Assembly (NCBI GenBank): GCA_947172415.1 | Contig: OX359194.1 | Location: 7,264,401 to 7,328,400, forward strand | Length of the DNA: 64,000 nucleotides | Origin: Chondrosia reniformis | Taxonomy: Eukaryota; Porifera; Demospongiae; Chondrillida; Chondrillidae | Direction of reading: 5' to 3' | Shown here: positions 41,238 through 59,700 of the stretch, piece by piece | Position numbering within the stretch: position 1 is the stretch's first letter | How the letters are laid out: each line of letters begins with the position of its first letter | Notes under the pieces: generated by a model | Told to the model about the DNA's origin: nothing | What the model saw: only the letters and a program-made list of their open reading frames with translations | Databases searched by the model: none | Made by a program: the position numbers and the translations under genes

Positions 41238-44200
41238 TCAAGTGCCCATTGGATCTGAAATGGGTGGCAAGGAAGTACCTTCACCAACTTGTGTGCTACT
41301 AGATGATAAGAGCCCTGTTATGCTCTCAGGATCTACTATTCTCTCTTGTGTGATACCATTTGATTGCTCCTGCAGGTAAACAGGTATCCCCTCATTACAT
41401 ATATCAAAGTTATACAGTACATAGCCTCCCCTCATTACATATATCAAAGTTATACAGTACATAGCCTCCCCTCATTACATATATCAAAGTTATACAGTAC
41501 ATAGCCTCCCCTCATTACATATATCAAAGTTATACAGTACATAGCCTCTCCTCATTACATATATCAAAGTGTATGAATATAATACTTAGCTATATACGTA
41601 CCTGAGCAGGTAAGGCTACCTCACTGAAGTGAAAGGCACACTGATAACCTCCTAAACTAGTTATAGGTTGTTGTGATTGAGTGACATCTTCACTATTGGG
41701 TACTGAATCAATGCCACATTCAGTAGATTTAAAATCAGTTAATTCTATATCTGTTCCAGGATCATTGAGCTTAAGATTCAGTAGTGATATACTGATATTA
41801 GTAGCATTGTCCATTTCTATATCATCTTCTTGCAGCTCTCCTTCAAGTTTCTATATATATACATGGCCAGAAAAATATACGTACATGCCTTACAGATTAA
41901 ATTATGTCCATATGGCTATCAACTGATTGTTAACCAATGTACGTATGGCCCCTATATATACGTACCATACATGTTAATGTAGCCAGAACATACAATTATT
42001 GACTTTATATTGGAATCAAAGCTAGCATGTACATTATAACAACCAAGAATTATGTAAAGCTTACCAAGTCAGTTATGCTAAATTGAATTTTTCTGTTAGT
42101 GTTTTTGAAGAAGTAAACGGATATGCCAATTATGATTGTAATAGTTAGCATAACCAATACTGGAATCATGGTATAAACAGCATATATCCATTGTGGTGTT
42201 TCTGGTTGTAAAGGGGGGGTTGATGACACTACATATATATAGCCATTGATTCAAATAGAGATGCACGTATTATGTTATACATATAATATGTACATTATTA
42301 TTTATATTCTCACAAATATTATAGTACAAGTATTATATATGTGTACTACATATACTATTAAGGTACTAGTTTGAATACTTTTATCTCAAATTTAACTTAC
42401 TGTATGCAGAAAAAGAGAGAGATCTATTTACAAATTATTTTCATACTTACCAAAAGTTAATTCTATTTGAATGTTGCTTCTGTTGAAATAACATTCATAA
42501 TAATGTTGACTGTCATTGGATAAAGACAAATTGCAATCAAGACTTGAAGTATTAGTAGAAACATTACTGAGTTCTATTGTAACATTTCGGTTTGTTCTGC
42601 TACAAGTAAATGTCTTCTCATCTGTATTTTCAAGAAGAATATACTGTATGTACATCCAATATTATATTGAGTTTATGTTAGTTTTAATATAAGAGGGAAA
42701 ACATGAATGGAGCATTGCTGTGGCAGTTGTAACTCAGTAGCCGAACCCTGGAGGACATAACCAGCTGTCCTGGGTTCAATTCCCAGCAATTGCTTGTTTT
42801 GTGTTTTTCCTCTTTATGATGTTTGAGAATGATTACTTGTGGTTCAATTCATAAATATAAAGTTAAATAAAAACAATAAAAATATATATTATGTTTTAGT
42901 ACAACCAATAAGAAGTTTGAAACAACAGTACAATTAATACAGCAGTGCCTCAAAACACTGCTCTAAATAGGAAATCAGATAAACACATTGTCCATCGGGG
43001 ATGAGATCCCCAGAACTGCTGCAGCATTGCCTCGCTGAATGGCAAAAAAATGAAGTTAGATCATATGGTAAGGCTAACCATGCAGAAGTGGCATACTGAG
43101 ACTAAACCATACACATCACTTCTATGTTTGGGTCCTACTTCTATTATTATGATGCACCCAAACATAGAAGTGATGTGTATGGTTAAGTCTCAGTATGCCA
43201 CTTCTGCATGGTTAGACTTATAATATCATATAATCACTGTCTTGTTTTTTACTTTTTCCAGATGTGTCAATCACTGTTATAGTGCCATCCCTACTTTTAA
43301 CTGTTTAACTTTTTAAATAGCGAGATTTTGATAATTAATTAAAAATTTCCGAAGAGAAGTATTCTGAAGTACGTATTTGGCACCTTCAAAAGTAACATGC
43401 TTCGGATAGAGCGCATAAAAACCTAGGGTAGCCTATTCCCTAGTTCGGAAACATTAATAACAATTTAGTACTTGTATGTATGTACCTGCATAAGTTCATA
43501 TGTTAGTGCTAGTTCATTTGAAAAAGGAAGAAGAAGAAGAAGAAATTAGGAATGTCAGAATTTGGCCTATTTGATTTTCCACTTTGCAAACGTTGTAGAG
43601 CATCAAGACATGTTTTGGCATTTAGAAAACCGTATACAAATAACTGCAAACATTCTGATTATACATCAGTTGATGTTAATGCTGCAGAGGTTATAAGTAA
43701 AGTTTATAAGTTGACTTCTGCTTTGATTCTTGAACCCTAGCTTGGACATATTTTTTAAATTACGTTCTTAGCTTTTGAATTGATAACAACTTACTTTGCA
43801 ATCCATTACAGTCAAGATTTAATGTTATGTTTGTATCTGGACACTCTTCTATATCCTCAAGGTCTATAATGATGGGTACTTCAACTAATCCATGGTTAAC
43901 ATTGAGATCTAACGATGACTCTGGGAATCCAATAAAGTTTTTATAACCTACAGATACAGTGTATGTATATATACTGTCAATCAATAAGAAACATTTTACA
44001 CTTAAGTATATAACAATTTTTTATACCTCTAGAACGTTTACATGTTAGCAAGACTAAAAATTGGAAATCCAAGATTCAGGGCATTGCTCATCAGCTGATT
44101 GTTAATTTTAATTAATTGCTGTACAGTGTGTGTTTGCTAGCAACACAGGTTACCTCTTCTCTTCTGGAGGTGTATATAATATCTTGAATAATTATCGAGG

Positions 44201-47200
44201 AGTTAATTGTACTGAACTGTGCAATGGCTATGATGATAAGCAAATAATCACTGGAAACATATTACACCAAACCAGCCAAGTGACCACAGTCTAATCTTGG
44301 CTGGTGGACCAAAGTCCTATTAAATTGGCAACCAGTGATCGCCTCCCAGTCATCCAAGATGGAAAATTTCATCAGTACATCATTTATACATATTATATAT
44401 TTTGAAATCAAACCATTGGCTTGAAGAGAAAATCTTACTTAAATTACAAGTGTGATAATCCTCCACTTTAATTTCCTTTTGAAAGATATATTGATCAATA
44501 TGATCTGACCCATCATTTCCCTTAACTCTTAGATAAACTACCAAAGCAACGCTGATGGTTCCATTACATTTCGTATAGTTATTCTGATGAATAATGATTG
44601 GTTCTGTCAGAGAATCATGCGTTCTAGTATAATACTAAATGACATAACAAAAGAAACTATTATATATATAAGGAATATATGCATTCCATAATTATATACG
44701 TATTATCACTAATGCTGGAACAAATGTAAGTAATTGGTGAACACGTATGTACAGTATATGTGAAACTCACATGGTACCCTTCTTGATCGAGAGTGGCATT
44801 AAGCTGCATCTTGAAAGAGCCACGGCTGTTTTTTGTGTAACTATTTTCAACAATAGGCATCTCATTACAGAACAAAAAATACGGTAACTCATAGGGTGTA
44901 TCATAAATATTCTGCACAAATTGTGGAAGACTATGCATCAAAGAGAAACTTCCATAATTACAACATGACTTGACACTGTATTTCAACCCTACAAAATCAT
45001 GAAAAGATAATAAAATAATCATTTTGATGGCTAAATCTTTCAACCTTTACATTCATATACGCAGACCTACTGTATATAGTTATTGATCAATTAATATTTC
45101 TTTATTTGGAATAGTAATGTAAATTTTATAGTGATACACTTTTCTTACAATCAAGAATTTTGTACTGTATCAGAGATGTTTGTTCACTTTGTATTCCATT
45201 AATTTCAGCAGTCACTGTGAATGTTTCTAATGCTGAAACAATTTCTTTCATAAAACTAAAATCAGTGTTACTCCCAGAATAAGAAACATTAAATATTGTT
45301 AAATTAGTCTTGTCCTTTTTGAGATGAGATGATTTATTCTTTAAAGTAACGTATTTTTTGGCTCTTATAATATTATACTGAATGTCAGCTTCATTATTTC
45401 CAATTATAACATCAGGTTTCTCCCATGAAAACAATAGATTAAAGGTAATATACGTGGAATTATCTTCCACAACAGTCAGAACTGGATTGTTTAAAGAAGA
45501 CACTGGATTTACGAATCCTACATAACAGAAAAGAATCAAAGTAAACGATTTAGATAATGCGATTAATATATTTATATATAAACTACAATTAGAGAGATGA
45601 CATGTTTATTGTAGTTGTATAGGGGATATCTATAGGGTACTAATTAACCATACGCAATGAATTTTGGTCAGTCTGAAAAACCCAGCCATTTCCATGTGTC
45701 TACTCCTAATTTTTTATGCTTACAATTAATTAGGAACACGGACTTGAGAAAGTACTAACCATTTGGTAACACTCTGTAAGTTCTTATTGAAATAGGTTCA
45801 TTGTCACACTGAGTGAAGCATTGATAAATTCCTCTTTCTGTAGTGTTCATAATTGCCTGAGTAAAATTAGCACATGATTTACCATTCTTGTACCATTCAT
45901 GACGGCCATCTGAACAACTATTCTCACAATGAAGAGACACAGGGTCACTATAATAGATCTTCGGCTCAACAATGTCTTTAATAGTACCTATATATACATA
46001 CAAAGTATAGCTAGGTACATACTGTATAGAGTACCTGTAAATAGAATTAATGATAAGGCATATTTGTTGTGATCACTATGGCAACCAATGGTTTATAGAA
46101 CATTAGCAGGCCAGGGACACAGACATTAATACCATGTATGTCCTCTTTATGATGTTTGACTTATTATAATTACTTGTGGTTTGATTATCACTTTGATTAT
46201 TCATGTGTCAGGTGGACAATGAAGAAGTTTGCCCCAAGGTTAATTTTGCTGCCCTTGGCATTTTTCTAAATGAAGTATTTTATATACATGGGTATATATA
46301 AAACAGAGAGGAGACCTCATTAAAATTTGCAAATCTTTTAATCATGTGAACATTTGATGTTTATGACCTCAGTATACGTACGTATATATGTATGTACATA
46401 TGTATGTACGTACATATATACACAAAAGTAAATTTTAGCATGCATATGCATGCTTTAATCAGTCAGGTACGTAAATTATACTTTATCTACATATACGTAC
46501 TTATGTAAGTACAGTATATATTCAGGTAATCTAACCATTAGATGACTGGAGCCTCAGATAAATAGAAGCAGTCTTGTTAGTTTCAGTTGACCAACAAGTA
46601 AAGATCCCTTCATTCTTCATTGTAGCTACAAAGCTGAGTACACCACTTTGTTCATGTTGGTATTTAGGTGAAGATTCATCAATATCCTGACCATTAAGCT
46701 GCCATTGAATAGTATCATTAGTTTCATGGTAAATATCACAGAATAAGTGAGTGACTTCTCCAGGAATAGCTAAAAGATTTGTGTGTCGAATTGCATCTGG
46801 AAAAAGTGGATATGTTGTAAAACTACTTTTAGTGAAAGCATGTAGGGAGGTCAAGGTATATATTTAAACCTGGTTAACACTACAAACATTACTTACAGAC
46901 GTTATCAAGTATAAAGTCATTAATTATGTACACATAGATTGTGTCATTTCTACGGTCGACATAGATTAAAAGCAGCTTTCAAACTATATACTGAAGGGTG
47001 GAATTGGAACATAAGAAGAAAGAGAATTAAGATTCCTGTATCTTGATCCAAAGCTCTCTCCAGGTTTAGTTCCCTTGATTTATTACAGAGTAGGCATAGC
47101 ATGTAGGAATATGGTGTATTAATCACATATGTTGATGTACCTGAATCATTGACTGTCACAGTAATCCACGAAATGTTTGTTTCGGTGCCTGTACAGTTGC

Positions 47201-49470
47201 AGTTGATGGAAAACTCATCAGGATAAGGGGAAGGACCATAAAATACAAATTCAGATCCAATCTTATAAACAGCCATCATTCTGACTTTAGTAATCTATGA
47301 ATAGGAATGGAGCACTGGTCTAGTAGTATTTGTTAAAAATAAAATAGAGTTCTTTTGGTCAAATACGTTTGGCTGTATATACACGGATATATGTACCTTT
47401 AAGGGTACTGGGTTATACACCATTTGTAATTGTATATACGTACGTATACAAGGGTAAAGCCTTTATAGTGTAATAATGAAAACTATTTTGTTATAGTATA
47501 TAGTACATATTCTATATATGTATAAAGTACATTTCCTGTACTTTGATTATGAGTTTTTCAGATAATATCATTTTGAAATCATATAATTAGGAAATCCAAG
47601 AAAACCTTCACATTAGAGGTGTAAATTGAGTTATGATTCACTTCTATACAGTATAAACATATATGGATTCAGCATATTATAACACTTATATAATTTACTT
47701 ACATTGTCACTCAGAGAATAATTCATTCCATTCTCTGTGAGATAAGGATGACATTGCCCAAATTTATCTGAGCAATGTAAGGATTGCCCTTGGAGAAGTG
47801 TGTAGTTTTTTGTAAGTGGACCTTTGGAGTATATAAGCATACAGTCAGTGAATCTTATTTGAATGAATGTTCATGAATTCTATCACTGTATACACAATAT
47901 ATTTACATTTATTTATTAAGATAACTTGACTCATTGAACGCCCCCAATTAAACATCCCCTGTCATTTCCAATTCATTTTTATCATTACTATGTAAATGTG
48001 TAGAACAATTTACACATTACATCACTCATTTAACCATCATGTAAACATCTTCCTTTAAAACTACAGGGTTTCTTCCTCCCTGTCCATTTTCTACTGATGG
48101 CGATCTTTGCGTTGAAGCATCCATATTTTTGATTCAATATGTTGCTGATACCCAATAAGTCAAGTTATCACAATACAGAGACTGTATATGCATATGACAG
48201 CCATGATGATGTAAATGCCTGGAAAAATCCTCTATAAATAGAGGCATTTTCCACTCAACCATCAGTCACTGAAGAAGACGCCCAGGGTCGAAACATTTGA
48301 CCAAGAAGCGAAACCAAACTGCATTTCTAAACGCTCAAGAAGCCGAAGGATGTACCATCCCAAAGATATATGTATATGGTAGCTGATTCTGTCATAATCT
48401 CCATGCATTTAGCAACAGTATACTGTAGGATGGGTGTTAAATGTGAGCTTGTATATATTAATTGCGAATTGTAAAAATGCAAAAATTGCTGATTTATTGA
48501 TTGAACAAGTAAGCTGTAGATAGATCATTCACCTATTAATTGCTATTGTATAGCAGTTATCTATCAAACACAATCATTACAAATACAATTATTAGTTTAA
48601 GAAGCCACAAATGCAATAATTATTTAAACATGCATTTTAAACCCATACTATACAGTATATATACATACATCTACTGTATATTTTGGCATTTCCTACATAA
48701 TGTATACAAGATTAACAATATGTTATGCATAGTACTTACGTTTCACTTTAATGTAGGCTAGAGAGGACCTGTATACAAGTTCTTCATTTTTCACAATGCA
48801 GTAATAAAAATCAGAATCAGTTATAGTCACATTAAACTGAAATTCTTGAACTTCACTATCAGCATTATCCCTCTCAAAGCACTTTATATGGCTTGCACCT
48901 TTCATATGCTCAAGGCACACTTCAGCTTGATTTCTTGGTGCATACTTTTTATGGTCGAAATATTCATTTTTTAGCAATGTAGTTATTCTTGATCCACTTA
49001 TCTTGGAAATATTTGCACTGCATGAAATGTTCCCAGTTTGGCCTGCTTCTAAAGTCTGATCATTTGGATGTTCGATGAAGCTAACTATTGTTGGTGTAAC
49101 TACTAAAGCATTTGCATTTGCCAACACACCAGCAATTACTAAGACTGGATGGATAAAAGTAACACACATGCAGAAGACTCATATAATGTATTAGGTATAT
49201 GTTATATACAAGTTATTATTGTGACAGGCTATATAAAAAGTATATACACAATATGATTTATACGTCATATTCCCCACCAAGGGCCTTAGGCTATATCCAG
49301 CTGTCCTATAGCCGTCGTCGTTGACAACTGCTGGTTATAGAATTTAACGACTCGCTTTTAGAAATTCGCACTTATCAAGAAACGTTCTTAATCTATATAG
49401 CACACCTAGGTCCTACTGACTGCAACAGCTGAAATTAATAAAAGAATAAAGACTTACTAAATATATCCAT
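41238..49470 (-). CDS. Type I membrane receptor with Ig-like and FN3-like modules
   Basis: No ortholog recognised. Fourteen exons (49470-49458, 49138-48740, 47821-47703, 47261-47141, 46796-46536, 45987-45760, 45517-45149, 44988-44771, 44634-44439, 43947-43795, 42621-42451, 42228-42065, 41850-41602, 41369-41238) join in phase to 930 aa. A short signal peptide (MDIFIIAGVLANANA) precedes Ig-like modules in exon 2, exons 3+4, exon 5 (LFCDIY...WQL...GIFTCW) and exon 6 (VSLHCEN...WYKNG...GIYQCF). Then come weaker beta-sandwich, possibly FN3-like, modules in exons 7, 8+9, 10 and 11, rich in N-glycosylation sites. A transmembrane helix (about 765-790, IPVLVMLTITIIIGISVYFF) leads to a tail of about 140 aa, acidic and Ser/Thr-rich, without kinase or ITAM. 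Modules are bounded by phase-1 introns. The exon 4 acceptor (ATAAG) is weak. It may act in cell recognition or cytokine-like sensing (inference). Confidence 0.85.
41388..41572. repeat. 40-bp tandem repeat in the receptor's last intron, 4-5 copies
   Basis: Nearly identical head-to-tail units containing CCTCATTACATATATCAAAG and TTATACAGTACATAGCCTCC fill the intron between exons 13 and 14. The near-perfect identity suggests recent expansion and likely length polymorphism. Confidence 0.9.
42705..42850 (+). mobile_element. tRNA-like SINE copy in a receptor intron
   Basis: Contains GGCAGTTGTAACTCAGTAGC (A-box-like) and CCTGGGTTCAATTCCCAG (B-box-like) about 45 bp apart, then TTTATGATGTTTGAGAATGA and TTACTTGTGGTT. 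The latter two motifs recur at 46140-46185. Related to 18055-18210. The cloverleaf is not complete, so it is not a working tRNA. Confidence 0.6.
43069..43220. mobile_element. 152-bp near-perfect hairpin (foldback/MITE-like)
   Basis: Arms of about 64 bp (left 43069-43133; right 43156-43220) pair almost perfectly: GTGGCATACTGAGACTAAAC faces a right arm with AAGTCTCAGTATGCCAC, around a 22-nt loop. It lies in receptor intron 10. Because it would be transcribed inside the pre-mRNA, it could form long double-stranded RNA. Confidence 0.8.
44225..44362. repeat. Fragment of the 33-34 kb palindromic element
   Basis: Shares GATAAGCA(A/C)ATAATCACTG, CCAGCCAAGTGACC, CAGTCTAATCTTGGCTGG, CAAAGTCCTATTAAATTGG and CGCCTCCCAGTCATCCAAGA with 33385-33650. 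A single arm is present, in receptor intron 9. Confidence 0.8.
46985..47130 (+). repeat. Dispersed repeat family R1, copy 3 (truncated)
   Basis: Carries CAAAGCTCTCTCCAGGTTTA and GAGTAGGCATAGCATGTAGG as in the copies at 2095 and 23890. It ends about 10 bp from the receptor exon 4 donor (47140), the same placement as R1 copy 2 next to an Ldh_2 exon. Confidence 0.75.
48225..48362. repeat. Palindromic-family relative with GGTCGAAACAT motif
   Basis: Contains CCAGGGTCGAAACATTTGAC, AAACTGCATTTCTAAACGCT and CGAAGGATGTACCATCCCAA. The first two motifs resemble the element at 52975-53215 and the last matches the family's inner arms. It lies in the long (0.9 kb) receptor intron 2. The left arm is missing, so this is a fragment. 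Confidence 0.5.
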
Positions 49471-50095
49471 CGACTTAATGAAGAAATCTCTATTGGAGCT
49501 TTTTCATGTGTATAACCATAGATAGGACGGTTATTATAACGCATCTAGCGTTTCCGGAAATTCGGACTATCACTGTAAAGTCATTGCGGTTAGACACTTA
49601 ATAATGAGCCCTGAATTGTCAGGTCTTCTCTAGGTCGTAGTTGTAAGAGGGCAGGAGAATCCTGCAAAACTATAAACCACAGGACAAAATCTCTGGTATG
49701 AAACTCTTTGAACTGCCAGGTTTCAAATGGTATTATTACGACTTTGCAGAAGTACCACTTTAAGTTACAATGGTCTATAATTTCTATTAGAAAGTATGTT
49801 ATGGACAATTGCCCATTTTATGACAGCCACATACAAGCACCGAGTTCGTCGATCATCTTTTCTCTTCTTAAAGTCCCAATTGCTGTCTTACAATTCTAAT
49901 CAATGGTTTATTATAAATACACTCCATATAGCCACACTATAAGTATGCATGCATTTTGCTAAATCCCAACTAATCCAAATTCACTGAGAATGCTTATCTT
50001 ACTATTCCACATATTACATTATATTAATAGATATATTGAACATCTAATTAAAAAATAATTAAATAAAAAGTCGATAATGTCTTAGAGAAACTTGA

Positions 50096-54649
<4,554 letters not shown>

Positions 54650-55089
54650 TGTTATCGGTCGTATGATGGAGGGGGGCTTGAACGGCTAAAAGGGGTGATC
54701 CCTGTAATAATAGTAAGCTCTTTCGCGTTGCTGTAAATTGCAAGCAGCTGGCCTTCGGTGCAGCAGTAAACATTGTTAGAAATGCCACGGTATTTGGCGC
54801 AAGACTATGTGACACAGGTTTGTTAAACTAAAACTATAACTAACGACCAATTTCAGTGGGTTTCAATGATTAGACACTTGCTAAGAAGAAACAGCTTTTG
54901 ATCCGCCTCTTGCTAGCCTGTCCTGAGCACTTGGAACATGTGAAGAGCTATCCCCACCAAGGAAGATATAGGGAAAAGCACTGCATAACGACATGGAGCA
55001 GCGCTTACAGTAAGAACTGATATCGATTATAATTTACTTGATATCGATATTTATAAATATTGTACTCTAGTAAATATATACCTTTACAG
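54650..55089. promoter_or_regulatory. Divergent promoter region, DIMT1 / SHOC1-like gene
   Basis: Less than 450 bp separates the DIMT1 ATG from the first supported exon of the plus-strand gene. A short ATG-led segment at 54993 (MEQRL, then a GTAAGA donor at 55010) could be its first exon, but the phase does not match the acceptor at 55088-55089. No TATA box seen. Confidence 0.4.
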
Positions 55090-56701
55090 AGCTACAGCAG
55101 AAAAAATTATTTGGCGGAGAGTTGTTTTGCAATGATCTCTATTCAAGAAGTTCTTTGGAATCATGTTTTCAGGAGCTGTGCCTCACATCAGGCACAACAT
55201 GGGTGCTCATGAACGAGAAGGTTTTCAGTAGCAGAGACCATGGCAAAGGATATGGTTCTGGTACCTCCAGCCCAGAGTTGATTAGTGATAGCCATTTTTT
55301 GGGCCAACAGGTCAACGATACCTTCGAATTGGAGATTTCCCTAGCACTGTTAAATGAAGATGTTGCACAGAATAAGGAGTTTAGTAAAGAAAAACTAGTG
55401 GAATATGTAACTGATGACTTTCCTGGAGCATGTGGATTGATGCATGAGTGTATGATAAGCTACTCTTTGACTGACATTGGCTTGTTCAGTCTTCCTTCTT
55501 TGTCAGAAATGACTAAACGACTCCGACCAAAGATGGTTCAGGATCCCTTGCTAGACCAAGGAGGAAAACCCTATCATTATAAGGGAGTGCTATCTAAAGA
55601 CATTCTACCAAGTAATTACACTTCTGATGTCAGGAGAATACAGGAAACAGAACCTTTCCTCATGGAACCACTTTATTGTGATCTCTCTGATTTATCAGAT
55701 GAGGATGATATGAGAGATCACCAGATGGCAAAGGATCCATCCATCAAAATAGCACCTTTTATGGTGCCTTTGACAGAAGATAATCATCTACCTGTCCTCT
55801 TCCCATCACCTCAGTTGCCCTATTCAATGGTAGCTGATGACATGGAAGGTATACTCACAAGTGCAGGTATATATATATATATGAATAATCATTGTTGACT
55901 TACGTACGTATGTACGTACATGTACATTATAAAGCTAAGGAAATATCAATTAATGGACTATTTGGAAGTACATATTTGTACATCACTGACCACTGAAATT
56001 AGCTCTGCATGTGTGTGTGTGCATGTGTGTGTGCGTGTGTATGTGTGCGTGTGTGTGTGCGTGTGCGAGTGCGTGCTCAAGTTTGCATTGATAGATAAAT
56101 TTCATAGTTTGCAAGTTTATTATTTCCCTCATACATGCCTTAATAGAGTTTATGCATATTAATTTAAACTGGTTCCCTAAGGTGAGCTCTTGAGTGGTGC
56201 TTCCATCAGTCAAGTGGAGCAGTTTGACTGTTTTACTGAAAGAAGTGTGCAAGCAAGAACATTTTCACAAATAAGCCATGCAGGTACATACTGTGTATTT
56301 AGGATGTGCTATATATGAACTATACACGTATATATGTATACCTAGCATTGTAAATACATGCATATATATACGTATAGATACATAGCCATGCAGGTACATA
56401 CTGTGTATTTAGGATGTGCTATATACGAACTATATATACTTAACACTCTAAATACATGCATATAGATACAGAGCCATGCAGGTCCCTTTGACCAACCCAT
56501 GACTAGAAATTATTTTTCTGTTGTAGTAGCACTATCGGAGTCTGTGGACTTGGGATGTCCTGATATAGAGCTGATGTCACCACCGTCATCATTTAAGGTG
56601 GGCATGTATGATTCTCTGACCGAACAGGAGCTTCCTAAGTTGGACGCTATCCCAATGAGTCCAGAAATGAGCATAGACAAGATGTAAGAAACAGTGCTAT
56701 A

Positions 56702-56755
<54 letters not shown>

Positions 56756-59700
56756 AGTGCCCATGCATGTACATACATTAAGGTGTAGATAAATGCCAAC
56801 CAGTTCTGGTTAAGGGGCACAGGGCTATACACAAGCACCGAGTTCGGAGGTGGTGCATTATTTAGTTCAAGTGAAATAAAGGGTGAAGGATGATTTACAT
56901 TTTTATACGTAGACTGAAACTAGAAAAAAATGGCCAACATGCATAGCTACATCTCAATTATCCTTACTAGTAGTGTCCTAATGAATCTGGAAATGAGCAA
57001 GTGTAAGTAGACCCAATTAGGTAAATATTGCAGGAAGTTCTAAATCAACAAGAATCCAATTGCGGTTAGGTTGTGTTGTAGCTGTATCAGCACTTAATGT
57101 TGTAGCACCTGCTGAGAACATAATCTTACACTTACTGCACATACGTGTGTCTCAGTAAGTACATGTTAATACTGTAGCATATGTACGCATATAGTTAGGA
57201 AACCAGCTTAAATGTTTGTATACAACACTAAATACGTACCACTTCCTTTGTAAAGGAGTGTTGTGTCAGTAGAAGAATTGAGGCTCTTGAAGGAAAAGTT
57301 ACACAATGCAGAAATATTATTTGATGACATTTTGTCTTATCTTCTACCAGGTACAGTGTAGTGTATTATAATAATATATTCACATTATACAGTCCTAGTT
57401 ACGATTTAATAAAGATATACGTATACTGTAAAAATATATATAATATATGTAGGTATACTTTTAAAATATATATAATATATGTAGGTACAATATACTGTAT
57501 ACGTAGGTATAATGTAAAAATATATATAATATACGTAGGTACAATACATATTTGTACATATGTAGTTACAGTATATAATTGTTCATGATTGCTCAGTTCC
57601 TCAGCTTAAGGATCCCCTGTGTTCATTCACCTCTTCTTGTACAATTTCTCTGTGCAAACAGTTTGGACTAAAGACAGCAGCCATCGACACTGAGTCAGTG
57701 ATGCACACCACCTCACGCAATCAATATGCTGTAACCTATGATTGTCAATGTAGTGCACATGCTCTACACATTATGGTAGCTTTGAGTTTTCGCTCGAATG
57801 GGACCCGTTATCAGATGATTATAACATAATCCTGAAATGTCAATCCTCTTTGAAGACAGACTCAGAGTATGAAGGTGGCAAGAAAATGGATATCCCAGAC
57901 ATTGGTCCTTCACAGTGGATAAAGGAGGATTTATATAAAGATCACCAAACTGACACAGAAGATTATTTGAGCCTCTTTGATAAAGCATACAACACTAGAG
58001 GTTTGTTTCTAACAAGATGTGTACAAAGCGGTTTCACACAAAGTGGTCACTTTTCATCATTTTTATAATACCTATATACGTAATAGAAGCCTAAGGGTAC
58101 AGGTAAAATTTTGTATTGATTGTTTAAGAAAGTGACGAGATGTGTATGCTATAAGTCCCATTAAATTCAGATATATATGTGTAGTGTACGTATATACATA
58201 TACGCAATTCTGCAGCAGTTAGTATATAACAGTTCATTTGACCTTTGCCTAACAAGGAACTGACAACAAAGTTTTTATTATATGATTAATGCAGGATTTT
58301 TATTCTGTTTTGTAACTCCTTTTACTGTTGTTTGTTTTAATGAACTGCAGACTCCCTTCCCAGCTACCCTTCACCCATCTCTGTGGGAGTTACCAAATCA
58401 AGTGAGAATTGCTCTGAAAAGTCCATTTGTAAGAGTTACCCAAAGTCTGCCAAAGGCTTACCCTGTGCCCTCAGAGAGAAGACGAGTAGAAATCAATGTC
58501 ACTTTGAAGTTGTATCATCTGCTGCCATGTCTCCATTGGATGCCTTTGTTATGATGAGGTGTGGTAGTCATGGCAACCAAATTAACACTGATATTAATAG
58601 AAAGGGTAGCTCAAGTGGTAGTCATGACAACAGAGATCGCAGTAACTCAGATCTGGAACACAGAAACAAAATGTCAGATGTTGAAACAGACAGACCCAGG
58701 GGATTAGTTGTGGAGAGTGAAGAAATTCCGCTAAATGGTAGTATAAGAATATTATTAGTAGTATATAAGACATATATATGGACTAATATTATCTTATCTC
58801 ATTTGGATCAGCAGAGAATATGACTATCTCTAGAGGTTTTCCTAGATCTATGATTAGGATTAACATAAACAAAAGCACTAATATTCACTAGATAGGAATG
58901 CTTCACATAAGTATCCTATCGCTAGCTTTATTGAGCCTCAGCAGTACATATACTATACACCTCAGGAGTGTAACCCATGCGACCTTGTATTTACTGATAT
59001 CACAAAATGAGCATTCCAACCCAGAGGTCTTCGTCAGCATTATGAGGAAGACACTGAATCCTTCAAGCGCTAGGCATGTGTATTATAATATAATATGTAC
59101 ATACATAGGTTTGTATAGATCAGTTTTTGACACTCTGGAGGTGAAAGGTCAGAAGATAGCCATGGCACTACATGAGGGAGGATTGCATGTCTCCCAGCAC
59201 TACAGAAGTATCACCTCTGAAACAGCTCATTTTCTACTCAAGCAACAAGAGAATGCGCTAAAAAATTCACCTGATAATGGTAACACTGCCTACCAAAGTA
59301 GTAACCATTTCTTGATCTGCTATATTGTTTCATTTCCGTAGAAGACATTATTTACAGTTACAGTCTTGTTACTGCTCTATATGCACTAGTGGTCACTGGA
59401 GAGAGACTTATCAGATCCAGTTTCACATCAGCCATAAGTCAGTCTGGGCATGCATCCCCTAGCTATATATATGATGTCATAGCATGACATCATCCATTAT
59501 CAATATTACCTTATATAGACCAGTTTCTAATCACCTATGAGAAATACAAGAGCAACACACAAGGCAAGATTATACAGTTCTATGACATATATAGGCTTAT
59601 AGACTTTTTTACAGAGTATAGGGGCATAGCATGTAGGAAAATGGTGTATTAGATTTTTCATATATACGTATATATGTATCCTGAAACACCCCATAATGGG

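Noticed and set aside
42735..42800. Possible tRNA gene
   Set aside because: Only A/B-box-like motifs are present and no full cloverleaf can be drawn; fits a SINE better.
43552..43740. 62-codon plus-strand ORF with Cys residues (FPLCKRCRASRHV) in a receptor intron
   Set aside because: Short, isolated, no promoter or family match; at best a fragment of an old element.
54993..55009. First exon of the SHOC1-like gene starting MEQRL with a GTAAGA donor
   Set aside because: Its phase (2) does not match the acceptor before 55090 (needs 1), so I left the start unresolved.
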